DNA from: Megaleporinus macrocephalus
Lineage: Eukaryota; Chordata; Actinopteri; Characiformes; Anostomidae
Direction: 5' to 3'
DNA length: 64,000 nt
Assembly: GCA_021613375.1 (NCBI GenBank)
Contig: CM038716.1
Span: 6,942,394 to 7,006,393, forward strand
The notes under the pieces are model-generated. The model searched no databases and was not told the origin of the DNA. It worked only from the letters and a program-made list of their open reading frames with translations. A program made the position numbers and the translations under genes. Positions within the stretch are counted from its first letter, which is position 1. Each line of letters opens with the position of its first letter. Shown here piece by piece: positions 1 through 10,599 of the stretch.

Positions 1-9
1 CTTAAGTCT

Positions 10-883
10 ATGATTCATGCTAAGCCGCTTGTTACCTCAACACCTGGAATTGGTAATCATAGTTCTATGACCACACCATTCTCCACTTCAGCCCAGCAAG
101 TCTCTGGCACTTGTTCTTACCCCATTCATTATAAGGCACCAATCAAACTGGAATTTCCAAGCTTTGGTAGCAGAGAAGACGAGGATCCTGTAGCTTTCAT
201 TGAACGATGTGAAGAATACCTGGCAATTGGTCCTCTCAGTGACGCAGAGGTTTTAGCAGTATTATCGTCTGTGCTAACAGACACTGCAAAGGACTGGTGG
301 TTGGCAGAAAGGAAGCATGTACAAACCTGGTGTCAGTTTAAAACGTTTTTTTTTGCAGTCCTTTCTGTCTGAGGACCATGAGGAGGAAGTAGAGAGGAGG
401 ATTAGAGAGAGGAAGCAAAGCCGGCATGAGAATATTAGGACATTTGCTTTCCAGCATCGTGCCTTGTGTTTGAGGTGGAGGCCTGCCATGACAGACAAAG
501 AAATATTGCATGCCATCCTCAGAAATTGTAGTCCACGTATTGCCAGTGTTCTGAGAGGAACAGTGACAACCATTGATGAACTGGTGCGAGTGGGAACATT
601 GGTGGAGAGAGACTTAACAGAAGAGAGGACCTTTTGGAGACAACAACAGCAGCAACAACAAGATAACAAAAAGAATGAGGGACCTGGTAAACTACTACAG
701 GGCCGGGGCCGAGGACATAATTTTGCTGTCTGCGGTGACACACAGGGTGCAGATGTGAGATCAATGTCATTGAAGGTGTTGATACAAAATCAGGTCTGTG
801 AGGCCATCCTTGACACTGGAAGTACCTATTCCTTGGTTCGGCAGTCATTATGGTCAAGGTTAAAGGCTCGTGGGGAGACATGA
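10..883 (+). pseudogene. gag and protease remnant of gypsy element
   Basis: The first open stretch (10-372) has the look of a retrotransposon gag capsid-like domain, with a segment containing T-A-K-D-W-W-L-A-E. Translation moves to another frame from about 350. This second stretch (317-883) ends with a polar run of seven Q and then an aspartic-protease motif, LDTGST, at about 808-825. A TGA at 881-883 stops it, and the same frame carries on from 893. The protein would act in particle assembly and polyprotein cleavage. Here it is broken. Confidence 0.75.
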
Positions 884-892
884 AAAGCCAGC

Positions 893-1252
893 ATGGGTCA
901 GTCATTCGCTCTGGCTAATGGTGAATTACAGGTTGCTCTGGGCAGAGTTAACTGGGATTGTGCGTTACATGGACACACCTATTCTGTGAGCTTCTTTATC
1001 ATGCAAGACACAGATTTAACTTTCCCAGTTGTGTTAGGCTTGGACTTCATGAGGACATCCGGCCTAAGATTGGACTTTGCTGAGTTGACGTACACACTGC
1101 CAGAGGAGAAAACACCCAGATCCTTTGCTGTTCCTAACAGTGTAGTGCCCATCAACCTACACGTAGCACTGGAGTCACCTCTAATTTCTAACAATACTAT
1201 CTGTGCCATAGCGCAACTGTTGGCGGATGCGGATGTATCACCCTCGGAATAG
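893..1252 (+). pseudogene. protease-RT linker remnant of gypsy element
   Basis: This stretch is in the same frame as the protease before it and the RT after it. It is closed by TAG at 1250-1252. It contains V-V-L-G-L-D-F-M, which matches the second half of retropepsin-like domains where a hydrophobic-hydrophobic-G motif is expected. I take it as the end of protease and the linker to RT. Confidence 0.6.
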
Positions 1253-1258
1253 CAAGTA

Positions 1259-2599
1259 TTGGAAGGCCTACTCTTGAGTTGGCCCACCGTGTGCACAGAT
1301 GTCATTGGTCAGACCTCAGTTATTAAACATCGGATAATAACCACAGATGAACGGCCAATTCAAAAGAAGGCGTATCCAGTCCCAATACATAAGCAGCAAT
1401 TGATTGATGATAAAATCAACTCTATGCTGGCCAAAGGTATCATCCGACCATCCATGTCTCCATGGGCTGCTCCAGTAGTACTGGTACCCAAAAAGGATGG
1501 AGGTACGCGATTCTGCATTGATTACCGAATGCTGAATGCAAAAACACCTCTAGATGGGTTCCCTATGCCACAAATCCAGGAGATATTAGAATCACTGTAC
1601 GGGGCACCAGTATTCAGTACACTGGACCTCAAACGTGGCTACTGGCAAGTAGGCATGGAAGAGGACAGTATTCCAAAAACAGCTTTTGTGACAAAGGAGC
1701 ATCATTATGAATTTGTTCGTCTTCCTTTTGGCCTTAAAAACTCTGCTGCGACATTTCAAAGGCTAATGACTGGTGTTTTGAAAGGCCTTATTGGAAAGAT
1801 TTGCTTTGTGTATATTGATGATATTGTGATATATTCATGTAATGTGCAGCAGCACTTCCAGGCTCTACAGCAAGTGCTCAATAAATTGCAGCAGGCAGGG
1901 CTTACACTTAATCTCAAGAAATGCCAACTGTTGAGGCGTTCACTCTCATTTTTGGGACACATCATTTCTGGGGAAGGCATACAAACTGATCCTTCCAAAG
2001 TTAGAGCAGTACAAAACTATCCAACTCCGCAATCAGTAAAAGAGGTTCAAAGGTTTCTAGGTCTTGCTGGGTGGTACCACAGATTTATTCTGCACTTTGC
2101 AGAGCTTGCTGAACCATTGCATGCCCTAAAGAGAAAAGGTGCCCCATGGGAATGGACTTCCCAGTGTCAACAAGCATTTGAGGACCTGCGAAATGCATTG
2201 CAAAGGACTCCTGTATTAATGCCACCTGACTTTACCAAGCCATTCAAAGTTCAAACGGATGCTAGTAATATTGGCCTAAGAGCTGTGTTGACACAGGAGT
2301 CTGATACAGGAGAACATGTGATAGCATATGGATCGCGGCTATTACATGGTGCAGAAAGATCCTACTCAGTATCTGAGAAGGAATGTCTGGCTGTGGTCTG
2401 GGCTGTGGAAAAGTGGAGAAGGTACCTGGAAGGACAGCACTTTGAGATAGTTACGGATCACTCTGCTCTCATCTGGGTCTTTAACCATCCCAGACCTTCC
2501 TCTCGCCTCACCAGATGGGCAATACGGTTACAAGGCTTTGATTTTACAGTGAGTTATCGAAAAGGACAATGCAACATAGTGCCAGAGTCTGGCAAGTGA
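1259..2599 (+). pseudogene. gypsy reverse transcriptase-RNase H remnant
   Basis: An open stretch of 446 codons holds a full Ty3/gypsy-type reverse transcriptase. Visible motifs are FSTLDLKRGYWQV (with the first catalytic D), LPFGLKNSAATFQRLM, and YIDD at about codon 185. An RNase H domain follows with TDAS near codon 335, then EKECLAVVWAVEKWRRY and TDHSAL. The residue after TDASNIGL is R where G is usual. The enzyme would copy element RNA into DNA in the cytoplasm. The stretch itself is long and open, but stops before and after it isolate it from gag and integrase. Confidence 0.88.
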
Positions 2600-2814
2600 C
2601 GAATGCAATCCCCTTGCAGTATGTCAGGCCAAACCTGATGCCAATCCTCCAGTCAGTTGGGAAGAGATGGTAAAATGTCAAAAGGCAGATTCATCTCTGC
2701 AATCTATGTGGGATACAGCTAGGTCTCCAACAGCTGACCCCACTCGACTACCTGTTTAGGAGTATTCCTAACAGCCAACAAGGGCGTACGCTGCAACTGG
2801 TTGTACCAACTGAC

Positions 2815-3060
2815 CTCAGAACCCAGTTACTCCAGTTTGCCCATGACAATCCACTGAGTGGTCATCTGGGACAGATGAAGACATTGCAAAGGTTGCTGAA
2901 CGTAGCATATTGGCCAGAAATTCGCAAGGATGTCTGGAATTACTGCAAACATTGTATAACTTGTCAACAGTACAAACCACGAATAACCAAACTGTCTGGA
3001 CATTTGCAGTCCACTCCCATCACCGAGCCAGGATACATGTTGGGAATTGACATGACAATG
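2815..3060 (+). pseudogene. gypsy integrase N-terminal zinc domain, truncated
   Basis: The frame from about 2815 shows H and H in HDNPLSGH followed by C and C in HCITC, the HHCC zinc-binding domain of retroelement integrases, with the usual L-x-x-x-Y-W-P between them. The domain is followed at about 3057 by GC-rich sequence that starts the LINE. The DDE catalytic core is absent here and downstream. Confidence 0.75.
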
Positions 3061-5440
3061 GCGGCGCGTGCAGACGCAGCAGCTCGACGCTCTCCCTACT
3101 CTTGCAGCTTTTGCCTTCTATTAGTTATTTTATGTTTGTCTGTCCACGGAATAACAGCAGCAAGGTTCATTTTTAACCGAGCACAGCTCATCTGCATCAG
3201 AGATCAGCACAAGGACTACTATTTTAACTCGGAAAATATCCCTCCGGAGATCCTGTGCTCTCCGGGGAGTCGAGTAGTTTGCACACTCCTGGCGCAGTGG
3301 GGCAGGCAGCGCAGAGAGAGGAAGCAGAAGCGGGGGAAGCGAGCCGGCCTGCGCGCCAGGCTGCAGGCCAACGCATACAGACCAGCTATTCCGAGCCTCT
3401 TTCTCGCTAACGTTATATCACTGAATCACAAGATGGACGAGATCAGGCTACGCTCTCGTCATGACAGAAACCTGGCTGAACTGCTCCATTCCCGATGACG
3501 CTGTCGCGCTGGCCGGACACTCTATCTACAGAGCGGACAGGACCGAGAACTCGGGGAAGACCAGAGGTGGAGGACTGTGCATCTATATTCATACCAGCTG
3601 GTGCACGAACACGGGAGTGTTAGACAAACACTGCTCTCCAGACCTGGAGTACATGACACTGAGATGCAGACCGTTCTTCCTTCCGAGAGAATTTACTGTT
3701 GTGTTAATTACGGCAGTATATGTTCCACCGCAAGCGAATGCTAAGCTAGCGCTCGGCAGGTTGCACGATGCCGTAAACGACCAGCTGTCGGCATATCCGG
3801 ACAGCGTTGTTATTGTAGCGGGGGACTTTAACCATGCTGACCTTAAATCAGTGCTGCCGAAGTTTCACAGAAATCTGCACTTCTCCACGAGAGAGAACAC
3901 TCTGGATCAGGTTTATACAAACATTCCACAAGCATTCAAAGTGAAACCATCAGCACACCTGGGACTGTCAGATCACATCTCACTGATACTGACCCCTGCG
4001 TACAAACCATTGATCTGCAGGACAAGACCAACTATCAAAACTGTACGAGTATGGTCAGAGGAAGCCACCTCAAGGCTACAGGACTGTTTTGATAGTACTG
4101 AGTGGGACCTGTTTGCACAGGGGGCAGATTTGGAGGAATATGCCTCATCAGTCCTAGGGTACATAAACTTTTGTACAGAGAACATACTAACAGAAAAGAC
4201 AATAAAAGTGTTTCCCAATCAGAAGCCATGGATGAACAACACTGTCCGGGCCCTGATAAAGAGTCGAGACATGGCTTTCAGATTCAGACTGGAAGACGCA
4301 CAGGCATATTCAGCAGCTCGAAGAAACCTCAAAAAAGGCATTAAGGAGGCTAAGCGCAGATATAGGCAGCGCATTGAGGAACACTTTGAGAATAACAACT
4401 CCCGTAATATGTGGAATGGAATTAAAGCATTGGCAGATTACAAGACCAACACTCTGCAGGCCAGTGATGGCTCCACTCTACCTGATGTGCTTAATCAGTT
4501 CTTTGCACGGTTTGATGGAAGGAACAGGCAAGTTCCTCACATCACGTCATCTGATGCTGAACCAGCATTAGTACTACATCACCATCAAGTGAGGACCACT
4601 CTACAAAAAGTAAATGCCAAGAAAGCAGCAGGTCCAGATGGAGTATCAGGCCAAGTACTAAAGGCCTGTGCTGTGCAGCTGACCGAGGTATTTACTAATA
4701 TATTTAACCTCTCTTTACAACTAGCTGCAGTTCCAACATGTTTTAAAACATCCATAATTATCCCACTCCCCAAAAAGGCTGCTGTGAAAGACCTCAATGA
4801 CTACAGGCCAGTCGCACTGACACCAATAGTCATGAAATGCTTTGAGAGACTGGTGCTTTCATACATCAAAGCCATCATCCCTGGGACCTGGGTCAGCATC
4901 AGTTTGCGTACAGGGCAAATCGGTCCACAGAGGATGCAGTCTCTATGGCACTACATACAGCATTAACACACCTGGAACAGCCAAATACGTATGTGAGGAT
5001 GTTATTTGTGGACTTCAGTTCTGCTTTTAACACTGTTGTCCCTCACAAACTGGTTGCTAAGCTGGGAAGCCTAGGTCTGAGCAGGCCTATCTGCTCCTGG
5101 GTCATGGATTTAATATCAGACAGACCACAGAGGGTCAGGATGGGGAAATACATTTCATCTACTCTCTTCCTGAACACTGGGACTCCACAGGGGGCAGTGT
5201 TGAGTCCAATACTCTTCACCCGGTTCACACATGACTGCACCCCCATCCATTCTTCGAACAATGTCATAAAATTTGCAGACGATGCAACAATAGTGGGCCT
5301 TGTTTCAGACAATGATGAGCATACCTATAGGAAGGAGGTGGAACGTCTAGGTGAATGGTGCACAGCCAACGATCTGGCACTCAACATCTCTAAGACAAAG
5401 GAGGTCATAGTGGACTTTGGGAGGACATTTGTGAGCCCAG
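3058..5440 (+). mobile_element. Non-LTR retrotransposon (L2/jockey-like LINE), decayed
   Basis: The element starts at the GC-rich stretch at about 3058 and ends in the RT palm at about 5440. It encodes an apurinic-type endonuclease (MTETWLN at 3461, VAGDFNHADLK, LSDHISL) followed by a reverse transcriptase: NDYRPVALTPIVMKCFERLV, then FVDFSSAFNTVVP (motif A), GTPQGAVLSPILF (motif B) and FADDATI (motif C). Frame breaks lie near 3450-3460 and 4880-4900. The 3' end is missing: the RT runs straight into a 36-bp minisatellite. Clade placement (CR1/L2/jockey group) is from motif style only. Confidence 0.85.
3461..4966 (+). pseudogene. LINE endonuclease and N-terminal RT remnant
   Basis: This open stretch of 501 codons begins in the endonuclease domain. 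Catalytic motifs seen are the T-E-T-W-L segment, GDFNH (D and N of the active site) and SDH near codon 177. The second half is the fingers region of reverse transcriptase with KKAAGPDGVSGQVLKAC and the NDYRPV segment. A frame change near 4890 moves the palm motifs to another frame, so the catalytic RT core is not made with this part. Confidence 0.8.
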
Positions 5441-5478
5441 CAAGTGTTACAAATGTAAGGAGTAGAAAGTACAAATAA
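4945..5478 (+). pseudogene. LINE RT palm remnant fused to minisatellite
   Basis: This stretch carries RT motifs A (FVDFSSAFN), B (TPQGAVLSP) and C (FADD), then the conserved segment ending VIVDFGR. It then loses all similarity and reads into the first copies of the 36-bp repeat. The thumb and C-terminal domain are gone. Confidence 0.8.
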
Positions 5479-5989
5479 TGGAGTGTAAATGTAAGGAGTA
5501 GAAAGTACTGATAATGGAGTGTAAATGTAAGGAGTAGAAAGTACAGATAATGGAGTGTAAATGTAAGGAGTAGAAAGTACTGATAATGGAGTGTAAATGT
5601 AAGGAGTAGAAAGTACTGATAATGGAGTGTAAATGTAAGAAGTAGAAAGTACAGATAATGGTGTGTAAATGTAAGGAGTAGAAAGTACAGATAATGGTGT
5701 GTAAATGTAAGGAGTAGAAAGTACAGATAATGGAGTGTAAATGTAAGGAGTAGAAAGTAAAGATAATGGAGTGTAAATGTAAGAAGTAGAAAGTACTGAT
5801 AATGGAGTGTAAATGTAAGGAGTAGAAAGTACTGATAATGGAGTGTAAATGTAAGAAGTAGAAAGTACTGATAATGGAGTGTAAATGTAAGGAGTAGAAA
5901 GTACAGATAATGGAGTGTAAATGTAAGGAGTAGAAAGTACTGATAATGGAGTGTAAATGTAAGGAGTAGAAAGTACTGATAATGGAGTG
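5451..5989. repeat. 36-bp minisatellite, about 15 copies
   Basis: About fifteen near-identical 36-bp units sit head to tail. Each has the core gtaaatgtaaggagtagaaa followed by gtactgataatggagt, with single-base variants (act/aca, gga/gtg). Because 36 is a multiple of three and the unit has no stop in some frames, long false open frames with a 12-residue period appear on the minus strand. They are not genes. Confidence 0.97.
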
Positions 5990-6125
5990 AGTGAACATGA
6001 GTGGCACCACACAAATCAGACATCAAAGCAGATTTCAGATATACATTTATCCCCACCCTTGCCGAATCTTCTGCATGTAGAAACATCATACACATAAACA
6101 TATATTATCAGAAGAGCCAATATAA
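5990..6125 (+). repeat. Array-unit boundary block, copy 1
   Basis: This piece with gtggcaccacacaaatcag and gaatcttctgcatgtagaaa recurs at about 30220-30365 and 52380-52520, with a short part at 38940-38985. It lies at the same place in each unit, just before the AAGTATACTT-rich repeat that follows each gene. It marks the left edge of the first array unit. Confidence 0.8.
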
Positions 6126-7170
6126 AAAAAAAAGTGAAGCAAATTTAAGTTGAAGTACATTTCCCGAGTATACTTTACAAAGTAAAATACTACGTAAGGG
6201 ACTTAAATACTTCTAGGGACTAGATTGGCCACTTTTTAGTTTATGAAAGTAAACTTTAAGTATACTGTATCAGTAGTAAACATGGAGTACACAACTAGTT
6301 TACATATTTTGTACTGCAGCAACACTAAAGTCTACTCACTCGTATCCTGTTAGTTCACTAGTTTGTTTGTTTATCTTTTAAGCTTCACACAGACATACCC
6401 ATTAACACCTAGAGGGGAATTTAGCATGTCCAACTGGCCTGACAGCAAGTCTTTAGACTGTGGTAGGAAACCTATACAGACACTGAAAGGATCCTGGTTA
6501 CCCGTGCCCATCTTGCTGTGAGGTGACAGTATTGCCCACTGTACCACTGCACCATCTTTAGTTTATGAGGTATATACTTCTATCCCACTTTTTTAAAGTA
6601 CACTTAGTAACACTTAGTCACCTACTTGTTTAGCTGTTTTAAAACTCTTTTCTTTAAGTGAACCTAAAACAATGCCTATCGTTTAAGACTTCTATATTAT
6701 TTTTAAACTTTAAAGTATAGGTTTTGAAGTACAGTTCAAGGTATATTTAAGTATAATTAACAGTGATCTACACATGTAAAAATGAATAAGACATACTCAG
6801 GATTAAGAAGATATTTGCATTCTTTAATAGTTATAAATCAAAATTTCCAAACAAATATTGTACTGGATGCCTTTTTTGCATAAATATACCTAATTATATC
6901 TTAATCAATATATTAAGTATGAGTAAAGTACAAATTTAAAGTACTTTTTGTGTACTTGACAGTATAAGCCATGTATACTTAAATATAATTGTGTTCAGTA
7001 TTTTACTGATAAGTACATAAACAATATCAAAAAAGTAGCTTATTGCACATTTGAGTAGACTCAAATTCTTGAGAAATCCAAATTATTTTTTGTAAGAGGG
7101 TAAAAAAGCATCAACATGTATCTGTAGTGATTTTACAAACACTTGTTTTGTGTATTTTTACTTTTTAAAG
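6126..7170. repeat. AAGTATACTT-rich interspersed repeat, unit A
   Basis: AT-rich DNA with many copies of the motifs aagtatactt and taaagtatac. It is shared by all units at 13.9-14.4, 21.0-21.6, 30.4-31.7, 39.0-41.3 and 52.5-52.9 kb. Its gene-proximal end reads ttttgtaagagggt. A solitary copy nested in a hAT element at 40.33-41.03 kb has terminal inverted repeats starting ccttaca, so the family is a DNA-transposon-like element. A SINE-like fragment is inserted near 6400-6560 (minus orientation). No gene seen. Confidence 0.7.
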
Positions 7171-7197
7171 CACAAAAATAAAGAAACCGCCTGATGT

Positions 7198-9598
7198 TTA
7201 TCGTCTTGTATTGACCATGCACCTGAGATGGACCTCCCAGCCATAGACTATACAGTGTTGACACTGGTCTCTATTGCAGCGGTATATCGGCACTTTAGCA
7301 TTCACTTCCCTGACTTCTGCTTCCTGCTGAGGAAAATATTCCAGATATCGTACTGCAGCATAACCTCTTGTACCAGAAGGGAAACATTGGGCGTACGGCA
7401 GATCCTTCTTCTCAGTGGAACTGACATCATGTTTCCTAACCCGTCTAAACACAAAAGCTTTCGGGCCCTTGTGCATCCGGAGCATGTCGAGGGCAGGGAG
7501 TTTCTTCAGAAGTGGATAGTGGGAGGTGGTGTTGGGTGGCTGATGATAGTTTGGCACCGATTAGACTCCACCCTTTGTAAACTCCAGCAGTGCTGTTCAT
7601 GGCATGTTTCACTTTCCATCCTGGATCATTTAGGAGGAAGGTCCAATCAGATTTTACACCAGCGGAACACATTTGAGCTGGGATGTTGATGGCCACGGCA
7701 AAGTGATCCCCATCTAAATAACTGAAAATGACATGAATAAAAATATGTCAATGAAAAGACCATAATGACCGTGACTAATTAGTAACATCATTTATGCAAC
7801 ACGTATGTTAATCTGGTTACCTCTGTAATCCTACAGTCCTGCTGATTTGTGATATTACTGTGATATTTTAACAATAATGTGGTATTATGTTAGAATAATG
7901 GTGAAAAGATTTTTTTAAAGTGAATATCAGAGAAATGTCAGGTTTTGTGGTCAATATGCAGCCCTGTATCCAAAGAAGTTGGGACTCTGTGTAAAATATA
8001 AATAAAAACAGAAAGCAGTGATGTGCAAATCACATAAACCCTATATTTAATTGTAAGTTAAAAAGATTTGGACTCTGGAGGAGTGTGGTGTGTAAAAAGA
8101 TTTGGACTCTGGAGGAGTGTGGTGTGTCACCATTGCTGGTGTGGGTTGACATGATGACAGAACTCATCAGAAAACTGGCTATAACTGCAGCCAGACAGTC
8201 AGTGACATGAGACATATGTCACATATCTGGCTAGAGATTGTCTGCTGGCCATGCCTGCACCCATACCTCCAGTGACCCAAGAATTCGGCCAGTGCTGGAA
8301 ATACAATGCTAGGGCTGGTCAATTAGGGTAGAGCCAGTGAGAATAGAAGAATAGCAGGCTGCAAACAAACAGTGATTGTGGTTGGGCGAACTTCCATATT
8401 GGATTGCTCTGGTGGACACGGGGTCAACAGTCACGATAAGGTAGCAACAAACATGGGGAGGGGATGATGCCGATGTTGCTGATGCCAACAATCAGAGGAA
8501 AGAAGATGCATCCCCTAGTATGGGTATCTGAAATCCAAGACATGCATTCTAGGCCTGTACTTTGAGAAGCAATGGATGCTAAATGGACAGTGAGATGTCC
8601 TGGAGGAGGATGCAGGGTTGTTAATGAACTTCTGTTACCAGTGGGCATATAAGAAAACCGGCTGAAGCAGTCACATGTAGTAACATCAGTGGAGAGGATG
8701 CCATGGAGTTGTTGTTCAGTTGCACGTCAGGTACACGTCAGAAAAGCTAAACTAACAATGTACAAAAATGCTCCGTCCATGCTGTTTCATTCAAGACAAC
8801 ATGCTGTGCACCAGCTGTGGACCAGACCTGTGACTCTGGTGAGGACAGCCCTTACACTACAATGATTAACCGTCCTGTTCAGTCAAACTGTAGAGTTTTT
8901 AAACCAGGTTTAAGTCTCACATTTAAATTCCTGACAGAAAGAAATAGGCCCTGTACCTGATGCTGGTATCAGTTTTCTTTCACTACAGTACCTACCATGC
9001 CAAATTCAACATTGCTACTAGCCTAGCGACTGAGACATAGGCTAATAAATACAAGAAATCTAGTATTAGTGTAACTCATAAAGAAATCATAAAGAAAACA
9101 GTGATGCTATTTTTATTCAGCAGGAAAATGGACATCACATTCAAAGAAATTAGCCAAAGTGACTTAAGGCATCTAGATGGCTGGTTAGCTACCTCGCTTT
9201 TATGTTTTTTCAGTTTCTTGTCTTTTCTTGAGTAATTTCTGTTGTTGGAGTGAAGAGAAGAGAGTTACTATATTTATATGCCTCAAATAGGATATTTAAC
9301 TTTTATGAGTTATGATTAGTTCTCTGTCTTACCTGTCATATCATGTTCTTGTTGTAGTTGATAAACAGAACAATCCTGTTGTAAAAAACAAGCATGTTGA
9401 CCTGATGTAGTTAGATACACACATCAACATTTTATACATAATTCAACATTAAATGTGGCTATTAAATTCTATATCCTACTTGTTGTTGAGAAAACTGATG
9501 ATCTCTGGGAGATTCTCGACATTAGGCCAGCTGTCAGCTTCGATCGCAGGAGAAAGCAGGGAGACCAGGAAGAGTCCAGCCAGCACTCCGGAACACAT
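7198..9598 (-). pseudogene. Secreted-protein family copy A, pseudogene
   Basis: The main exon lies at 7198-7721 and the signal exon at 9480-9598, with a 1.76-kb intron. The signal exon is intact, starts with ATG and encodes [21 protein letters not shown]. Its donor is gtaggat in place of gtaagat. The main exon has lost two blocks compared with copy D: about 60 nt holding PPEYLLM, and about 125 nt holding [15 protein letters not shown]. The frame shifts after the first loss. The leader exon and promoter are missing: a repeat begins at 11305, where they would be. The gene is dead by three separate defects. Confidence 0.85.
8060..9050. repeat. Intronic 1-kb repeat block, unit A
   Basis: This block of the last intron is shared with copies D (about 32.77-33.73 kb), E (about 42.5-44.2 kb) and F (about 53.09-54.1 kb), and in part with B (13.37-13.56 kb). 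Copy C lacks it. It holds a TATA-like gggcatataagaaa near 8643 followed by an ATG at about 8703. Short open frames on the minus strand (8030-8491) resemble no family I know. It may be an old transposon that was present before most of the duplications. Confidence 0.6.
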
Positions 9599-9621
9599 CT
9601 GACCAAAACACAAAGTACTAA

Positions 9622-9623
<2 letters not shown>

Positions 9624-9690
<67 letters not shown>
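9624..9690. repeat. (TA)n microsatellite upstream of signal exon A
   Basis: About 33 TA units. It lies about 25 bp upstream (gene sense) of the acceptor of the signal exon. The same site carries TA runs of other lengths in copies C, D and G. Confidence 0.97.
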
Positions 9691-9695
<5 letters not shown>

Positions 9696-9729
9696 TGATC
9701 AGCTATAGCATTCTAAACTCAAGCAGCAC

Positions 9730-10130
9730 CGGTGTCTCTGACCTACTCCTTCAAGGATGTCTCTGTACATTGCTGCATTCATCTGTCCCTCGACCCAGTT
9801 CCTGCTGCCAAAAATCAACCCCACAGCATGAAGCTGCCACCACCATGCTTCACTGTGGGTATGGTATTGGTCAGGTGCTGAGCAGTGCCTGGTTTCCTCC
9901 AGAGAATAGTTAAAGCAGAAATACTGCACTTTGGAATATCTAAGTCCAGATCTCAATACAGTAGAAATTTGAGACATAACCTAATGTATGGTGTTCCTTC
10001 AAGAAAGCCCATCAACACAGTTAAAGCAAATCTGTAAGAAGGCCAAGATTCCTTCAAGTCAGTGTGCAGGACTAATCAGTAATGAAGTCATTGCTGCTCA
10101 AGGGAGTCACACGAATTCCTGAAAGTACTT
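9730..10130 (-). mobile_element. Tc1-like transposase relic, unit A
   Basis: The minus strand has the degraded Tc1 transposase segment that holds the conserved M-H-G-G-G-S/CCACCACCATG region, seen here as ctgccaccaccatgcttcac. It is followed by remnants of the region before the glutamate motif. Related pieces lie at 18930-19260 (+), 27715-28150, 34434-34930 and, more distant, 16480-16710 and 50750-50960. Stops and gaps abound, so it is a fossil inherited by duplication. Confidence 0.7.
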
Positions 10131-10189
10131 AGTTTAGTAAACTAATGAAACACACTACAGTAGTTTGTGTTGTTTGATTAATTGGATCC

Positions 10190-10560
10190 ACTCTATTGAT
10201 ACCACATTGAACAACATGTTCAGTGTGCTGTCTCTGGTGCTGAACACTGATCTGAAGGCACAGTTAAGCACCAAGGACAGTACATTGAACTTGTTGTTCA
10301 GTGTGGTTGCTGTTGCAAATTTCTGTGTTGATAATGTCTGAACCACAAGAGATATTGCAAATCTGCAATTGCATAAATCGATTTCTGAGACAATTCTGGT
10401 CTTTGATCTGCTACACAACCACCTTCCTATTGGAAAAACTTGCCCTTTATCCAATATGGCGGCTTTCAAGGTAGTCTAAAAGATAGGCCCCCTCACCCCT
10501 TACTGGGGTATTCAGACACATCATTTTCCCTTTCCTTTCTGAAATAAGTGTGTGTCATGA
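10190..10560. mobile_element. Fragment of gggtgagtcaaaag-TIR element, unit A
   Basis: The right-hand part of the non-autonomous element that is complete at 45970-47092. It ends in atgagacttttgactcac, the inverse of the terminal gtgagtcaaaagtctca. Sister fragments are at 28245-28375 and 35000-35390. Confidence 0.7.
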
Positions 10561-10599
10561 GACTTTTGACTCACGCTGTCTGCGAATATCAGATTTAGG

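Larger units (their letters stand above)
1..3057 (+). mobile_element. Decayed Ty3/gypsy LTR retrotransposon, internal part
   Basis: The segment carries gag, protease, reverse transcriptase, RNase H and the start of integrase in the Ty3/gypsy order. The left LTR lies outside the window or is lost. The coding region is broken: a frame change near a run of T at about 345-355 in gag, in-frame stops at about 881 (TGA) and 1250 (TAG), and a further break after 2599. Integrase is cut at about 3057 by a non-LTR element, and no right LTR is seen. It cannot transpose by itself. Confidence 0.9.

Noticed and set aside
5325..6101. Long minus-strand open frames with a 12-residue repeat
   Set aside because: They are translations of the 36-bp minisatellite in three frames and carry no gene signal.
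9455..9913. Open frame with a long IYIYIY run
   Set aside because: It is the TA microsatellite read through, joined to signal-exon antisense and Tc1 relic. The same applies at 34085-34330 and 50914-51174.
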